From positions 1 through 6,948 of the forward strand of contig JBCCFD010000425.1 in assembly GCA_039029915.1 (NCBI GenBank): a stretch of 6,948 nt of DNA. Reading direction: 5' to 3'. The notes beneath the pieces are model-generated. The model did not search any database. It worked only from the letters and a program-made list of their open reading frames with translations, and was not told the origin of the DNA. The stretch comes from QQUD01 sp039029915. Lineage in GTDB: Bacteria; Chloroflexota; Anaerolineae; Promineifilales; Promineifilaceae. Below are positions 1-6,034 of the stretch, in pieces (position 1 is the first letter of the stretch; the number at the start of each line of letters is the position of its first letter). Position numbers and translations under genes: made by a program.

Positions 1-1202
1 AGCTTCCAATCGCCGCTGCGTATGATTGATGATGGTTCGCCCCCCTGATTGCCGTAGTGCGGATAGTGCCAAAATAGATCGCGATCCGCAACGGCCGTAT
101 CCGCCTTACCCCTCAATAAATTCACCAAGCTCACGCCATCAATTTGCTGTGTTACAGGAATGGGAATGCCTGCCAAAGCCAACATCGTAGGATAAAAATC
201 AATGCCAGAAACGGGAATATCGCAGGTTGAATTGGCGGAAATTTGTTTTGGATATCGGATATAAAAAGGTTCTCGAATGCCGCCTTCCCACTGTCGACCT
301 TTGCCTCCCCGAAGCGGTAGCATTGAAGAAGAGAAACTGTCTCCGGACGAAACGCCGCCATTGTCTGACGTAAAAATCACGACTGTATTGTCAGCAATGT
401 TTAGCTCTTCCACAGCTTGAAGCACAATGCCAACTGCTTCATCCATCGCCTCAATCATGCCAGCGTAGATGGGACAATCTTGCACCTGCCTGACCGGTAG
501 CATGCGATCAAAAATAAATCGTTTGTCAGGTTTTGGGTTTTGGCACGCTTTTTGACGGAATTTTTCCCAGCGATATTGGCTTGTTTCTAAAGGCCCATGA
601 ACCGAGTAGAAGGAGAGGAAAGCAAAGAAGGGCTCATCTTGATGCTGACGCATAAAATCGGCCGTTTCGTTCCCTAGTCGAATGGGTAAGGATTCACCAT
701 CTGGGCCTGATTCAAGTTTCGGATTAACCCAAGGCGCAAAATATCCCCCTTTGGGTGAACCAACGTGCCAGCCCCCCTTGTTGATTTCAAATCCAAAATC
801 TTCGGGGTCTGAGCCCGTATCCCCTAGATGCCATTTGCCAGCGAAAAAGGTGCGGTATCCGTCGCGGCTTAATGCCTCCGCGATGGTAATTTCCTCAGAC
901 CGAAGGGCGTGTTCGTATTCTGGGGGAAGCAGCTTGTTGAAACGGCCGTTTTGCCGCCAAGCTTCACCCGTCAATGCCCCAATCCAGTCCGTAATGCCGT
1001 GCCGAGGCGGCGTTTTGCCCGTCAATATACTGGCGCGAGAGGGGCTACACACCTGACAAGCGGCATATCCCTGCGTAAAGCGCATCCCTTCATGAGCAAT
1101 GCGGTCAATGTGCGGGCTCTCGTAAAACGAACTGCCCTCAGCGCTTAAATCGTTCCAGCCTAAATCGTCTGCCAAAATAAATACAAAATTGGGTTTATTC
1201 AT
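1..1202 (-). CDS. Type I (formylglycine-dependent) sulfatase, C-terminus cut off by the window
   Basis: Predicted to hydrolyse a sulfate ester on an unknown substrate. The first 400 residues are visible. D12-D13 in FILADDLG are the usual metal ligands. C52-S-P-S-R56 is the C-x-P-S-R signature whose Cys becomes formylglycine in the sulfatase family. It is followed by GKWHLG (K123, H125), a His in SVHGP (H202), TSDNGG (D280, N281) and RGGKGRQWEGGIREP (K301), so all expected active-site blocks are present in order. The ATG at 1200-1202 has a GAGGG-type site just upstream, and an in-frame TAA lies only four codons above it, so the start is firm and there is no signal peptide. Many sulfatases are exported, so a cytoplasmic location is inferred here. 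The last 50-100 residues probably lie outside the window. The exact substrate class cannot be told. Family assignment is very secure. Confidence 0.95.
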   Translation of the reverse strand, partial: MNKPNFVFILADDLGWNDLSAEGSSFYESPHIDRIAHEGMRFTQGYAACQVCSPSRASILTGKTPPRHGITDWIGALTGEAWRQNGRFNKLLPPEYEHALRSEEITIAEALSRDGYRTFFAGKWHLGDTGSDPEDFGFEINKGGWHVGSPKGGYFAPWVNPKLESGPDGESLPIRLGNETADFMRQHQDEPFFAFLSFYSVHGPLETSQYRWEKFRQKACQNPKPDKRFIFDRMLPVRQVQDCPIYAGMIEAMDEAVGIVLQAVEELNIADNTVVIFTSDNGGVSSGDSFSSSMLPLRGGKGRQWEGGIREPFYIRYPKQISANSTCDIPVSGIDFYPTMLALAGIPIPVTQQIDGVSLVNLLRGKADTAVADRDLFWHYPHYGNQGGEPSSIIRSGDWK

Positions 1203-1246
1203 CTGCCCTCTTTAAAAATTCATACCACCATTGTTCTTGCATTGAA

Positions 1247-1276
1247 ATTCTATAGCCGTTCAGGATGATTTTCCAA
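1247..1276 (-). promoter_or_regulatory. Probable sigma70-type promoter of the sulfatase gene
   Basis: Read on the minus strand, TTGGAA (1271-1276) is a -35-like hexamer and TATAGAAT (1247-1254) contains two overlapping -10-like hexamers, TATAGA with a 16-base spacer or TAGAAT with an 18-base spacer. It leaves a leader of roughly 40 bases before the sulfatase ATG. The -35 match is only 4 of 6, so this is a reasonable but unproven call. Confidence 0.45.
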
Positions 1277-1283
1277 ACCTCTC

Positions 1284-1312
1284 TTGACTTTCAAGCGGCT
1301 TGAAGCTTTATC
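1284..1312 (+). promoter_or_regulatory. Probable promoter of the SDR gene with an operator-like palindrome in the spacer
   Basis: TTGACT (1284-1289) is a 5-of-6 match to the -35 box, and a weak -10-like TTTATC (1307-1312) follows after 17 bases. The spacer is filled by the palindrome TTCAAGC-G-GCTTGAA (1290-1304), with 7-bp perfect arms around one base. A dyad in this position is typical of a repressor or MerR-like activator site. The -10 is poor (3 of 6), which would fit an activated promoter, but that is inference. Confidence 0.5.
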
Positions 1313-1351
1313 CTGCCATTATCTTATCCAATTAAAACAAGGAGAGTGATG

Positions 1352-2185
1352 ATGTCAGCTTTTTCAAATAAATATGGACCGTGGGCGCTTGTAACAGGTG
1401 CGTCATCTGGCATTGGGCGAGAGTATGCCTTGCAGTTAGCGGAACAAGGGTTGAATGTGGCTGTTCTCGCGCGGCGGAAAGAACGATTGGACTCATTGGT
1501 GCGTGAGATCGAGTCCAAGCATCAGGTAAAAACGCGCATCGTTTTGGTTGATTTAACGGCCGTTGATGCGCTCCTAACCATCGACGAAGCCACAGCGGAC
1601 ATAGAGGTTGGATTATTAGTCAACAACGCGGGAGACGGTGTGCCCGGTGCTTTTCTCAAGCGTGATGTTCAAGAATATGCGCGGACTATTCAGCTTAATG
1701 TGACCATACCCATGCTGTTGAGCCATCATTTTGGCGAGAAAATGCGGCGCAGAGGGCAGGGTGGTATTTTGTTTACGGCGTCGACCATTGCCTATACGGG
1801 GGCACCCTATCTGGCAAACTATAGCGGGGCCAAAGCGTATATGCTTAACTTTGGGATGGCGCTTCATCAGGAGCTAAAAGCAAGTGGTGTTGATGTTATG
1901 GTGCTCTCTCCGGGCGCGACACGAACCGAAATGGCAGACATGGAAGGAGCTAACCTAAAAAATGCCCCAATGCCGTGGATGAATGCAGATGATGTGGCTC
2001 GGATTGGGATTCGTAATTTAGGCCGAAAATCGGCCGTAATCCCCGGCTTTTTGAACAATGTGATGATTTTGATGATGTCGAAGTTGATGCCGCGTAGTCT
2101 AGCGATGAAGATGTTTGGCAGTATGATGGCCAACATGATGGATGATGAGATTGTCGATTTTAAAGTGAAGGCGGTTTCCGCTTAA
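1352..2185 (+). CDS. Short-chain dehydrogenase/reductase (classical SDR)
   Basis: NAD(P)-dependent oxidoreductase of unknown substrate, 277 residues. TGASSGIG (15-22) is the nucleotide-binding glycine motif, VLARR (38-42) ends strand 2 with basic residues that would favour NADP, NNAG is at 91-94, and N116, S144 and Y157-S-G-A-K161 complete the catalytic tetrad; SPGATRTEM (186-194) is the usual post-active-site segment. The start region reads GTG-ATG-ATG: the SD AAGGAG (1339-1344) sits 7 bases from the ATG at 1352 and overlaps the region of the GTG at 1346, so 1352 is preferred and 1349 is possible. The tail (residues 238-263) holds ten methionines and is amphipathic or hydrophobic, which suggests membrane contact. 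The N-terminal pattern resembles the 17-beta-HSD12/KAR-like group of acyl or steroid ketoreductases, but the substrate is not predictable. It is monocistronic, divergent from the sulfatase. Confidence 0.95.
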   Translation: MSAFSNKYGPWALVTGASSGIGREYALQLAEQGLNVAVLARRKERLDSLVREIESKHQVKTRIVLVDLTAVDALLTIDEATADIEVGLLVNNAGDGVPGAFLKRDVQEYARTIQLNVTIPMLLSHHFGEKMRRRGQGGILFTASTIAYTGAPYLANYSGAKAYMLNFGMALHQELKASGVDVMVLSPGATRTEMADMEGANLKNAPMPWMNADDVARIGIRNLGRKSAVIPGFLNNVMILMMSKLMPRSLAMKMFGSMMANMMDDEIVDFKVKAVSA

Positions 2186-2245
2186 GTGTTCCGAAGTTTG
2201 TTGCCGTCGTTTTATTCTAAGCAGGAACTTCGTTTCACTTGAAGA

Positions 2246-2289
2246 GAAATGGGAGAGGCAGAGAGCCATTTCCAACTCTCCCATTTTTT
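2246..2289. terminator. Strong bidirectional intrinsic terminator
   Basis: Left arm AAATGGGAGAG (2247-2257) pairs perfectly with CTCTCCCATTT (2276-2286), with an 18-base loop that can itself form a small GGC/GCC stem. TTTTTT (2284-2289) follows on the plus strand, and TTTCTCTT follows on the minus strand. It lies between the convergent SDR and isochorismatase-family genes and should stop transcription from both sides. Confidence 0.9.
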
Positions 2290-2297
2290 AAATTCGT

Positions 2298-2840
2298 TTA
2301 TCCTAGTACTTCATCGGTTGTTCGGACTGCGCAAAACTCTTCGTTGAGCAGCGCCAGCTCCATTTCGTGCAGTTCTTCTGCGGAATAGGAACGGCCGTTG
2401 ACGCCTACTCGCTCATGCGTCGCTGTCGCATCAGAAACAAGCGTCACGTCAAATCCCAAATTAGCCGCCATGCGTGTTGATGTTGAAACGCAATGGGCCG
2501 TTGTAAGGCCAACCACAACCAGTGATTCAATCTTTTGCTCATGCAAATACCCTTCGAGGTTGGTGCCAATGAAGGCGCTGTTTACTGTTTTACTAAATAA
2601 GGGTTCCTCGGGTAGGGGCTTTACTTCATCTTTGATTTCATTACCCGGTAGGTCTGGACGGAGCGGAGATTGTGGTTCAACGGAGTCGTGTTTGATGTGA
2701 ATAATCGGCCGTTTATTTTGACGCCATTCGTGTAGCAAGCGAGCCATGTTGGCTTCTGCATCTGGGTTGTTTCGCTGTCCCAGCTTGGGGTCGTCTAATC
2801 CTTTTTGAACATCAATGATAAGAAGAGCAGGTTGCTTCAT
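2298..2840 (-). CDS. Isochorismatase-like cysteine hydrolase
   Basis: A 180-residue cysteine hydrolase of the isochorismatase/nicotinamidase superfamily, whose members cleave amide, imide or vinyl-ether bonds of small molecules. The catalytic triad is readable: D10 in LLIIDVQ, K84 in FSKTVNSAF and C117 in GLTTAHCVSTS, where the residues just before Cys form the family's cis-peptide turn. The C-terminal SDATAT (136-141) is also typical. Length and start are normal; the minus-strand leader AAAAGGAATACTGA supplies an AAGGA site about 7 bases before ATG. The gene ends at TAA just before the bidirectional terminator. It is the last of three same-strand genes, 58 bases after the TPR protein, so it may be co-transcribed or have its own promoter. 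Specific substrate (nicotinamide, ureidoacrylate, isochorismate or other) cannot be assigned from sequence alone. Confidence 0.93.
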   Translation of the reverse strand: MKQPALLIIDVQKGLDDPKLGQRNNPDAEANMARLLHEWRQNKRPIIHIKHDSVEPQSPLRPDLPGNEIKDEVKPLPEEPLFSKTVNSAFIGTNLEGYLHEQKIESLVVVGLTTAHCVSTSTRMAANLGFDVTLVSDATATHERVGVNGRSYSAEELHEMELALLNEEFCAVRTTDEVLG

Positions 2841-2842
2841 TC

Positions 2843-2860
2843 AGTATTCCTTTTAATACT
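2843..2860 (-). promoter_or_regulatory. Small hairpin with the isochorismatase-family gene's ribosome site in its loop
   Basis: The arms AGTATT (2843-2848) and AATACT (2855-2860) are perfect inverted copies. The six-base loop, read on the minus strand, is AAAAGG, the core of the Shine-Dalgarno site of the gene starting at 2840. The stem is A/T-rich and weak, so it may simply present the ribosome site, or it may be chance. Confidence 0.3.
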
Positions 2861-2898
2861 CGGTTCTTTTTTAAGTATATTCTATCATTCGCATAGAT

Positions 2899-4191
2899 TT
2901 ATTTCCCTAAGACTCGTTGTGCATTAACAATGCCATCAGCAGTTGAATCAATCGCAATCGCTCTACCAAAGTAATCAACCGCTGCTTGATGGTCACCGAG
3001 ATAATGTGAGCTAATAGCGGCGAACGCCAGATTTGTTGCTTTGCTTGATTGAATCTCATGGTGTTCGTAGGCTTGCAATACAAGTCCCAAACCTTGCTCA
3101 TACTGACCAGATTCTATGAGCGCCGCCCCCAGCGTCCCCTCAACCGTTGCCTCCCAAGGAAGAACTGCATAGGCGCGCTTTGCATAGTCAAGTGCCTTTT
3201 TAATGTCATAATTATTGATGAGGAGAATCCAGCTGAGATTATTATAAAGTGAGGCCTTTTCACCCAGAGATAAGTTTGGAGCAGCAAGCAATTCCTCCAT
3301 AATCTGGATTGATTCTAGGGAGTGCCCCATTTTGTATAAAAGAAAACTGTGACTTATTTGTAATGCAAAATTTTGCGGATAAAGTTTCAAGCCATCTTCA
3401 CTAAGTTGAAAGGCACGGTCGTATTTTTTTTCATCATATGCTTTGCCCCCCTCAATATGAAAGTATGCGGCGTGCAATTGAGCGGCATAATCAGGCTGAG
3501 TCAATAAAGCCCTAATGTATGAAGCATTATTATCTACAAAAGTGCCGGTTAAATCTGTTTTTCGTGGAATAACACTTCTAAATAAGAAGTAAGCATTTGT
3601 TAAAAAGAAAATCGTCTCAAAAGCAAATGTTGTATTGAGATCAGAAAAATTAAATCGAGGGAGTAAAAATAGAGTGAGTAGGGCATGAACAACGATGCCA
3701 GAACCATATAAAAAAAGGCCACGTCTTTTTAACCCATTGAGGTCAGAAAAAGCAATTCTATAAGAGCCACCGATCAGAAATTTTCCTATGCTGAATTGAA
3801 ACCCATATATTGTTTTCTCAAAAATTTCGGGTCCGCTGCCAATTCGTATAATGTAAATGTTGGCACCTATTACCAAGGCTGTAATGGCGTGTGTTGCTAC
3901 ATAAATTGTGATTGTAAGAACCCAAAGCACAAAGGCGATAACGATGTTTGCTGTGAAAAATTGGAGAGATGATCCTCGAAGATTAAAGATGATAGCCAAG
4001 ACAAGACAACCGGGAAGCAGCCAATAAAACAAATTTAACGAGCGATCGGATGAAGAAACAGCAAACTTTTTATAACATTTAGGACATATTGGACCAATAT
4101 CAACTTCTTTAAATGCTTCGATGAGGCTAGATTCACATTGACATTCGGCACAAGTAAATTTTTCTATGTTGGGAGGAGTTGATGGATTTAT
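2899..4191 (-). CDS. Zinc-ribbon, M50-like membrane and TPR protein with degenerate protease motif
   Basis: Read from the ATA at 4189-4191 this is 430 residues. The first canonical start in frame is only TTG at 4032, which has no ribosome site and would remove the N-terminal zinc ribbon. Order of parts: C14-A-E-C17 and C36-P-K-C39 form a zinc ribbon; four hydrophobic segments lie near 55-70, 81-100, 157-177 and 191-205; the membrane core keeps the spacing of site-2 proteases (M50), with IRIGSGP (115-121), FLIGGSYRI (138-146) and an SVIP turn (206-209). The metal motif HExxH reads H101-A-I-T-A105, so two of its key residues are lost and proteolysis is unlikely. D220 may be a remnant of the third ligand. 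From about 233 to the end are five TPR-like repeats, presumably cytosolic, for protein binding. It follows the phosphatase stop by six bases. Hand-counted GC is about 33-35% in 3541-3600 and 3901-3960, against 57% in 901-960. Function is unknown; a membrane scaffold is inferred. Confidence 0.8.
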   Translation of the reverse strand: MNPSTPPNIEKFTCAECQCESSLIEAFKEVDIGPICPKCYKKFAVSSSDRSLNLFYWLLPGCLVLAIIFNLRGSSLQFFTANIVIAFVLWVLTITIYVATHAITALVIGANIYIIRIGSGPEIFEKTIYGFQFSIGKFLIGGSYRIAFSDLNGLKRRGLFLYGSGIVVHALLTLFLLPRFNFSDLNTTFAFETIFFLTNAYFLFRSVIPRKTDLTGTFVDNNASYIRALLTQPDYAAQLHAAYFHIEGGKAYDEKKYDRAFQLSEDGLKLYPQNFALQISHSFLLYKMGHSLESIQIMEELLAAPNLSLGEKASLYNNLSWILLINNYDIKKALDYAKRAYAVLPWEATVEGTLGAALIESGQYEQGLGLVLQAYEHHEIQSSKATNLAFAAISSHYLGDHQAAVDYFGRAIAIDSTADGIVNAQRVLGK

Positions 4192-4197
4192 TGTAGT

Positions 4198-4845
4198 CTA
4201 CTTTTTTAGGTTGCTTTTTAAATGATTGGTTTGTCCAAGGTAGTGTAAACGCCATGGCTCTCTTGTGAGTTTACCTAAATGTTGAAAATAGGTGGCGCTG
4301 GTATGTTGTCCCCGAACATCACAACGTCGATATGGCCCTATGTTGAAAATGTGATCGACAGCTGCATTGATCACACCGCCGTGACAAACAGCTAGAATTG
4401 TTTTTTCTTGGTGTTTTTGAATTAATTCATCAATAAACAAGCCTATCCGAATGCGAAAATGCATAAAAGTTTCACCATTTTCCACATCGGTGGCGATGGG
4501 GGTGATTGGATTTTCAAATGGTGATAAGTGTGTATATTGCCGTGGGAGTTCGTCATTTGATAAGGGAGAATGATCAAGTCGATTGTTCCCTATTTCTCGT
4601 AGTCGATGGTCTGAAATGACGTTGCAGTTGTAGGCGGTGGCGAGGATTACGGCCGTTTCTTGCGCCCGCCTCATGCTGCTAGCATACATCTTATCGATTT
4701 GTGGCACTTCCTTCTTCAGCCAACTGGCCAATGATTTAGCCTGCTCTTGCCCCCGCTCCGTTAAACCCGCATCCAATGGATGGTTTTGATGATCATCGGG
4801 CATATTGACCCAACTTTCTCCGTGCCGAATTAAATAAAGATGCAT
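4198..4845 (-). CDS. Histidine phosphatase superfamily protein (phosphoglycerate mutase-like)
   Basis: A 215-residue branch-1 histidine phosphatase that would form a phosphohistidine intermediate. The catalytic core is complete: R7-H8-G9-E10 (H8 is the nucleophile), LTERG (28-32), R60 in SSMRRAQETA, E84 in LREIG and H155 in AVCHGG. The start ATG at 4843-4845 follows an AGGAGGG site 9 bases upstream, one of the strongest in the window. The family includes mutases, sugar and nucleotide phosphatases and protein phosphatases, so the substrate is open; the length and lack of long insertions suit a small broad-specificity phosphatase rather than a glycolytic mutase. No signal peptide or membrane segment is seen, so it is cytoplasmic. 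It ends in TAG, and the same frame stays open on the far side into the zinc-ribbon/M50 protein, so these two genes are tightly linked, by re-initiation or perhaps read-through. Confidence 0.94.
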   Translation of the reverse strand: MHLYLIRHGESWVNMPDDHQNHPLDAGLTERGQEQAKSLASWLKKEVPQIDKMYASSMRRAQETAVILATAYNCNVISDHRLREIGNNRLDHSPLSNDELPRQYTHLSPFENPITPIATDVENGETFMHFRIRIGLFIDELIQKHQEKTILAVCHGGVINAAVDHIFNIGPYRRCDVRGQHTSATYFQHLGKLTREPWRLHYLGQTNHLKSNLKK

Positions 4846-4910
4846 TGATTTATTCCCTCCTATTTATGGTTCTTTTTGGCTTATTCTTTCAGAAATTTAA
4901 AGATTCTTTT

Positions 4911-4986
4911 ACCGAAAAGAACGCCAAGCACGGAAAGACGTAGTTTATGCGCCGAATTGCTTTGCGACCTCTGCGTTCTTTTCGGT
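4911..4986. repeat. 76-bp inverted-repeat element (MITE- or REP-like hairpin)
   Basis: Perfect 14-bp terminal arms ACCGAAAAGAACGC (4911-4924) and GCGTTCTTTTCGGT (4973-4986). Homology between the arms continues imperfectly for about 13 more bases, ending in GAAAG on the left and CTTTGC on the right, so the whole can fold into one long hairpin with a central loop near 4940-4958. It has no coding content. It lies between the TfoX-like gene and the phosphatase gene, both on the minus strand, so it could end or process transcripts there. There is no obvious target-site duplication. Whether it is a dispersed repeat needs the rest of the genome. Confidence 0.75.
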
Positions 4987-5055
4987 TTGTTTAAAAGTCT
5001 CAGAACTATTATTGAATTGCAATGTTTTTAAGCCGCTTGGCTTCTCAAATGCAAT

Positions 5056-5421
5056 CTAATTTTTCTTTGTCGTTGGCTTTGGCTTGAGAGAAGACACATA
5101 ATCAAAGCTCATTTGAAAATATTCAGCCATTCTATCGGTATCCTGCAACAACTCCCCAGGCACTGATACATACTCTTTCATCACTGTGTTGTAGGTGACA
5201 GGCTGTTCCGTTTTGTATTTGTCCATAAATTCAGTTCGCTGTTGTTTTGATAAGCGGATGGCCAAAACGCCATCTTGCATCAAAAAGCTGAACATATGCC
5301 CATTGACCGATGTATAGGGATTTTTGGCTCCCTTGCGCTTGATGTCTGGAAATCGAGCCACAACATTTTCATACAGCGCTAACTTGTCTAACTGGTCAGG
5401 ATTGTATTTGGGTTTAGCCAT
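5056..5421 (-). CDS. Small conserved protein, TfoX N-terminal-domain-like (tentative)
   Basis: A 121-residue basic, soluble protein. The conserved-looking core is KGAKNPYTSVNGHMFSFL (30-47), a strand GVLAIRLSK (51-59), then VMKEYVSVP (80-88) and an amphipathic C-terminal helix YFQMSFDYVSSL (101-112), ending in a Lys/Pro/Thr tail. This layout resembles small proteins with a TfoX/Sxy N-terminal or YjbR-like fold, but I recall it only as a family pattern and no catalytic residue is evident; function unknown. The ATG at 5419-5421 is chosen because GGAGG (5428-5432 on the minus strand) lies 6 bases upstream; the TTG at 5427 would touch that site. It is divergent from the MarR regulator, sharing the 93-base region with the palindromic operator, so it is probably under its control. 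It ends with TAG. Confidence 0.8.
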   Translation of the reverse strand: MAKPKYNPDQLDKLALYENVVARFPDIKRKGAKNPYTSVNGHMFSFLMQDGVLAIRLSKQQRTEFMDKYKTEQPVTYNTVMKEYVSVPGELLQDTDRMAEYFQMSFDYVSSLKPKPTTKKN

Positions 5422-5456
5422 TTTCAACCTCCAGCACCCATTGTAACATCACTTTT

Positions 5457-5473
5457 TGTTGTATTTTGCAACT
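5457..5473. promoter_or_regulatory. Predicted MarR operator in the divergent promoter region
   Basis: TGTTGTA-TTT-TGCAACT: a near-perfect dyad whose half-sites match those at 6018-6034 (GTTGTA and TGCAACT identical in both, only the spacer and first base differ). It lies between the TfoX-like gene and the MarR gene. For MarR it covers a possible -35 TTGTAT (5459-5464) followed after 16 bases by TAAACT (5481-5486). For the opposite gene a TACAAT -10-like box lies at 5440-5445 on the minus strand. Binding by the adjacent MarR protein is inferred. Confidence 0.7.
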
Positions 5474-5486
5474 TTGTGTTTAAACT
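5459..5486 (+). promoter_or_regulatory. Possible promoter of the MarR regulator
   Basis: TTGTAT (5459-5464) and TAAACT (5481-5486) with a 16-base spacer are acceptable -35 and -10 boxes, giving a leader of about 20-25 bases to the ATG. The -35 lies fully within the palindrome, as expected for autorepression. The boxes are imperfect. Confidence 0.35.
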
Positions 5487-5514
5487 ATCAGAAATTGAGT
5501 CAGAAAGGGTACAG

Positions 5515-5949
5515 ATGAATTTCAATATTGAACAAGCGATTGGTTTTAATTTACACATTGCCGCATCGGTAATGAAGCAATCGCTCAAAGCGATGCTTAA
5601 GGAAAACCAAATAGAGCTAACCACTGAAGAGATGGTTTTGTTATTGCTTGTCAATGAAGATGGGGTTGAGCAGAGCGACCTTCAGCAAAAGATTCACAAA
5701 GACAAAACAAATGTGACCCGCTTGTTAGATCGCTTAGAGAAAAAAGCATTGATTATGCGCCAAATGAGCCAAACGAGTCGCCGTCAGCAAATAATTTCCT
5801 TGACAGATGAGGGGGGCCAAACTCAAAAGCAACTTGTTCAACTGATTCAACAATTTTCTAAGCAAGCTGCGAAAGATATATCTCCCGAGGCGTATCAGCT
5901 TGTTACCAAATCACTCCAAAAGTTCATTCAAAACCTGACGGGTTTCTAA
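5515..5949 (+). CDS. MarR-family transcriptional regulator
   Basis: A 144-residue winged-helix regulator, the usual length for the family, expected to act as a dimer on a palindromic site. Helical N-terminus 1-30 and C-terminus 102-142 form the dimer interface. Residues 35-80 are the helix-turn-helix, with recognition helix around KDKTNVTRLLDRLEKK (62-77), which has the MarR pattern of T-x-x-x-x-L-x-x-L-E. The wing is RQMSQTSRRQQIISLTDEG (82-100): the usual D before RR is S here, while RR and LT-x-x-G are kept. There is no redox Cys. The ATG at 5515 is preferred over the GTG at 5476 because AAAGGG (5504-5509) sits 5 bases upstream, while the GTG has no ribosome site and lies just beside the operator. 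The gene is followed by the carbonic-anhydrase-like gene, whose promoter carries the same palindrome, and is divergent from the TfoX-like gene. The ligand is unknown. Confidence 0.93.
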   Translation: MNFNIEQAIGFNLHIAASVMKQSLKAMLKENQIELTTEEMVLLLLVNEDGVEQSDLQQKIHKDKTNVTRLLDRLEKKALIMRQMSQTSRRQQIISLTDEGGQTQKQLVQLIQQFSKQAAKDISPEAYQLVTKSLQKFIQNLTGF

Positions 5950-5988
5950 TAGTTCAGTTTTCCAAGGGAGTATAAACCCGGCAGGTTT
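5931..5988 (+). terminator. Long hairpin over the 3' end of the MarR gene
   Basis: AAACCTGACGGGTTT (5931-5945) and AAACCCGGCAGGTTT (5974-5988) are inverted copies matching at 14 of 15 positions, with a 28-base loop that contains the MarR stop codons TAA-TAG. The left arm encodes the last residues of MarR. There is no T-tract after it, so it may be a transcript-end stabiliser, a processing site or a factor-assisted terminator rather than a classical intrinsic terminator. It separates the MarR gene from the next promoter. Confidence 0.55.
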
Positions 5989-5999
5989 GGCGATAGGTG

Positions 6000-6028
6000 T
6001 TGACTCTGAGGTTTTGAAGTTGTAAAAT
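6000..6028 (+). promoter_or_regulatory. Strong promoter of the carbonic-anhydrase-like gene
   Basis: TTGACT (6000-6005) and TAAAAT (6023-6028) are each 5-of-6 matches to the sigma70 consensus with the ideal 17-base spacer. Transcription would begin near 6035, leaving about 30 bases of leader. The -10 lies inside the palindrome at 6018-6034, so bound regulator would directly block RNA polymerase. Confidence 0.75.
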
Positions 6029-6034
6029 GCAACT
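6018..6034. promoter_or_regulatory. Second predicted MarR operator, over the -10 box
   Basis: AGTTGTA-AAA-TGCAACT matches the site at 5457-5473 in both half-sites. A second dyad, CTATT-GTA-AATAG (6033-6045), and a further GCAAC half-site (6045-6049) overlap its right side, so there may be room for a second dimer. Repression of the downstream gene by the adjacent MarR is inferred. Confidence 0.7.

Noticed and set aside
682..1148. Two plus-strand open frames opposite the sulfatase
   Set aside because: They have no family resemblance or ribosome sites and are antisense to strongly conserved sulfatase motifs.
1324..2284. Four minus-strand open frames opposite the SDR gene
   Set aside because: Antisense shadows of a gene with a full SDR motif set; one also spans the terminator hairpin.
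4170..4196. Plus-strand GGGAGGAG followed by ATG, a five-codon reading frame MDLL-stop
   Set aside because: It is antisense to the Pro-rich start of the zinc-ribbon frame and far too short; the ribosome-site match is probably chance.
4621..4635. GTTGCA and GTTGTA side by side, like MarR half-sites
   Set aside because: They are direct rather than inverted repeats and lie within the phosphatase coding sequence.
5030..5043. AAGCC-GCTT-GGCTT stem-loop just after the TfoX-like gene
   Set aside because: Only five pairs, and on the minus strand it is followed by A's rather than T's, so it does not fit a terminator.
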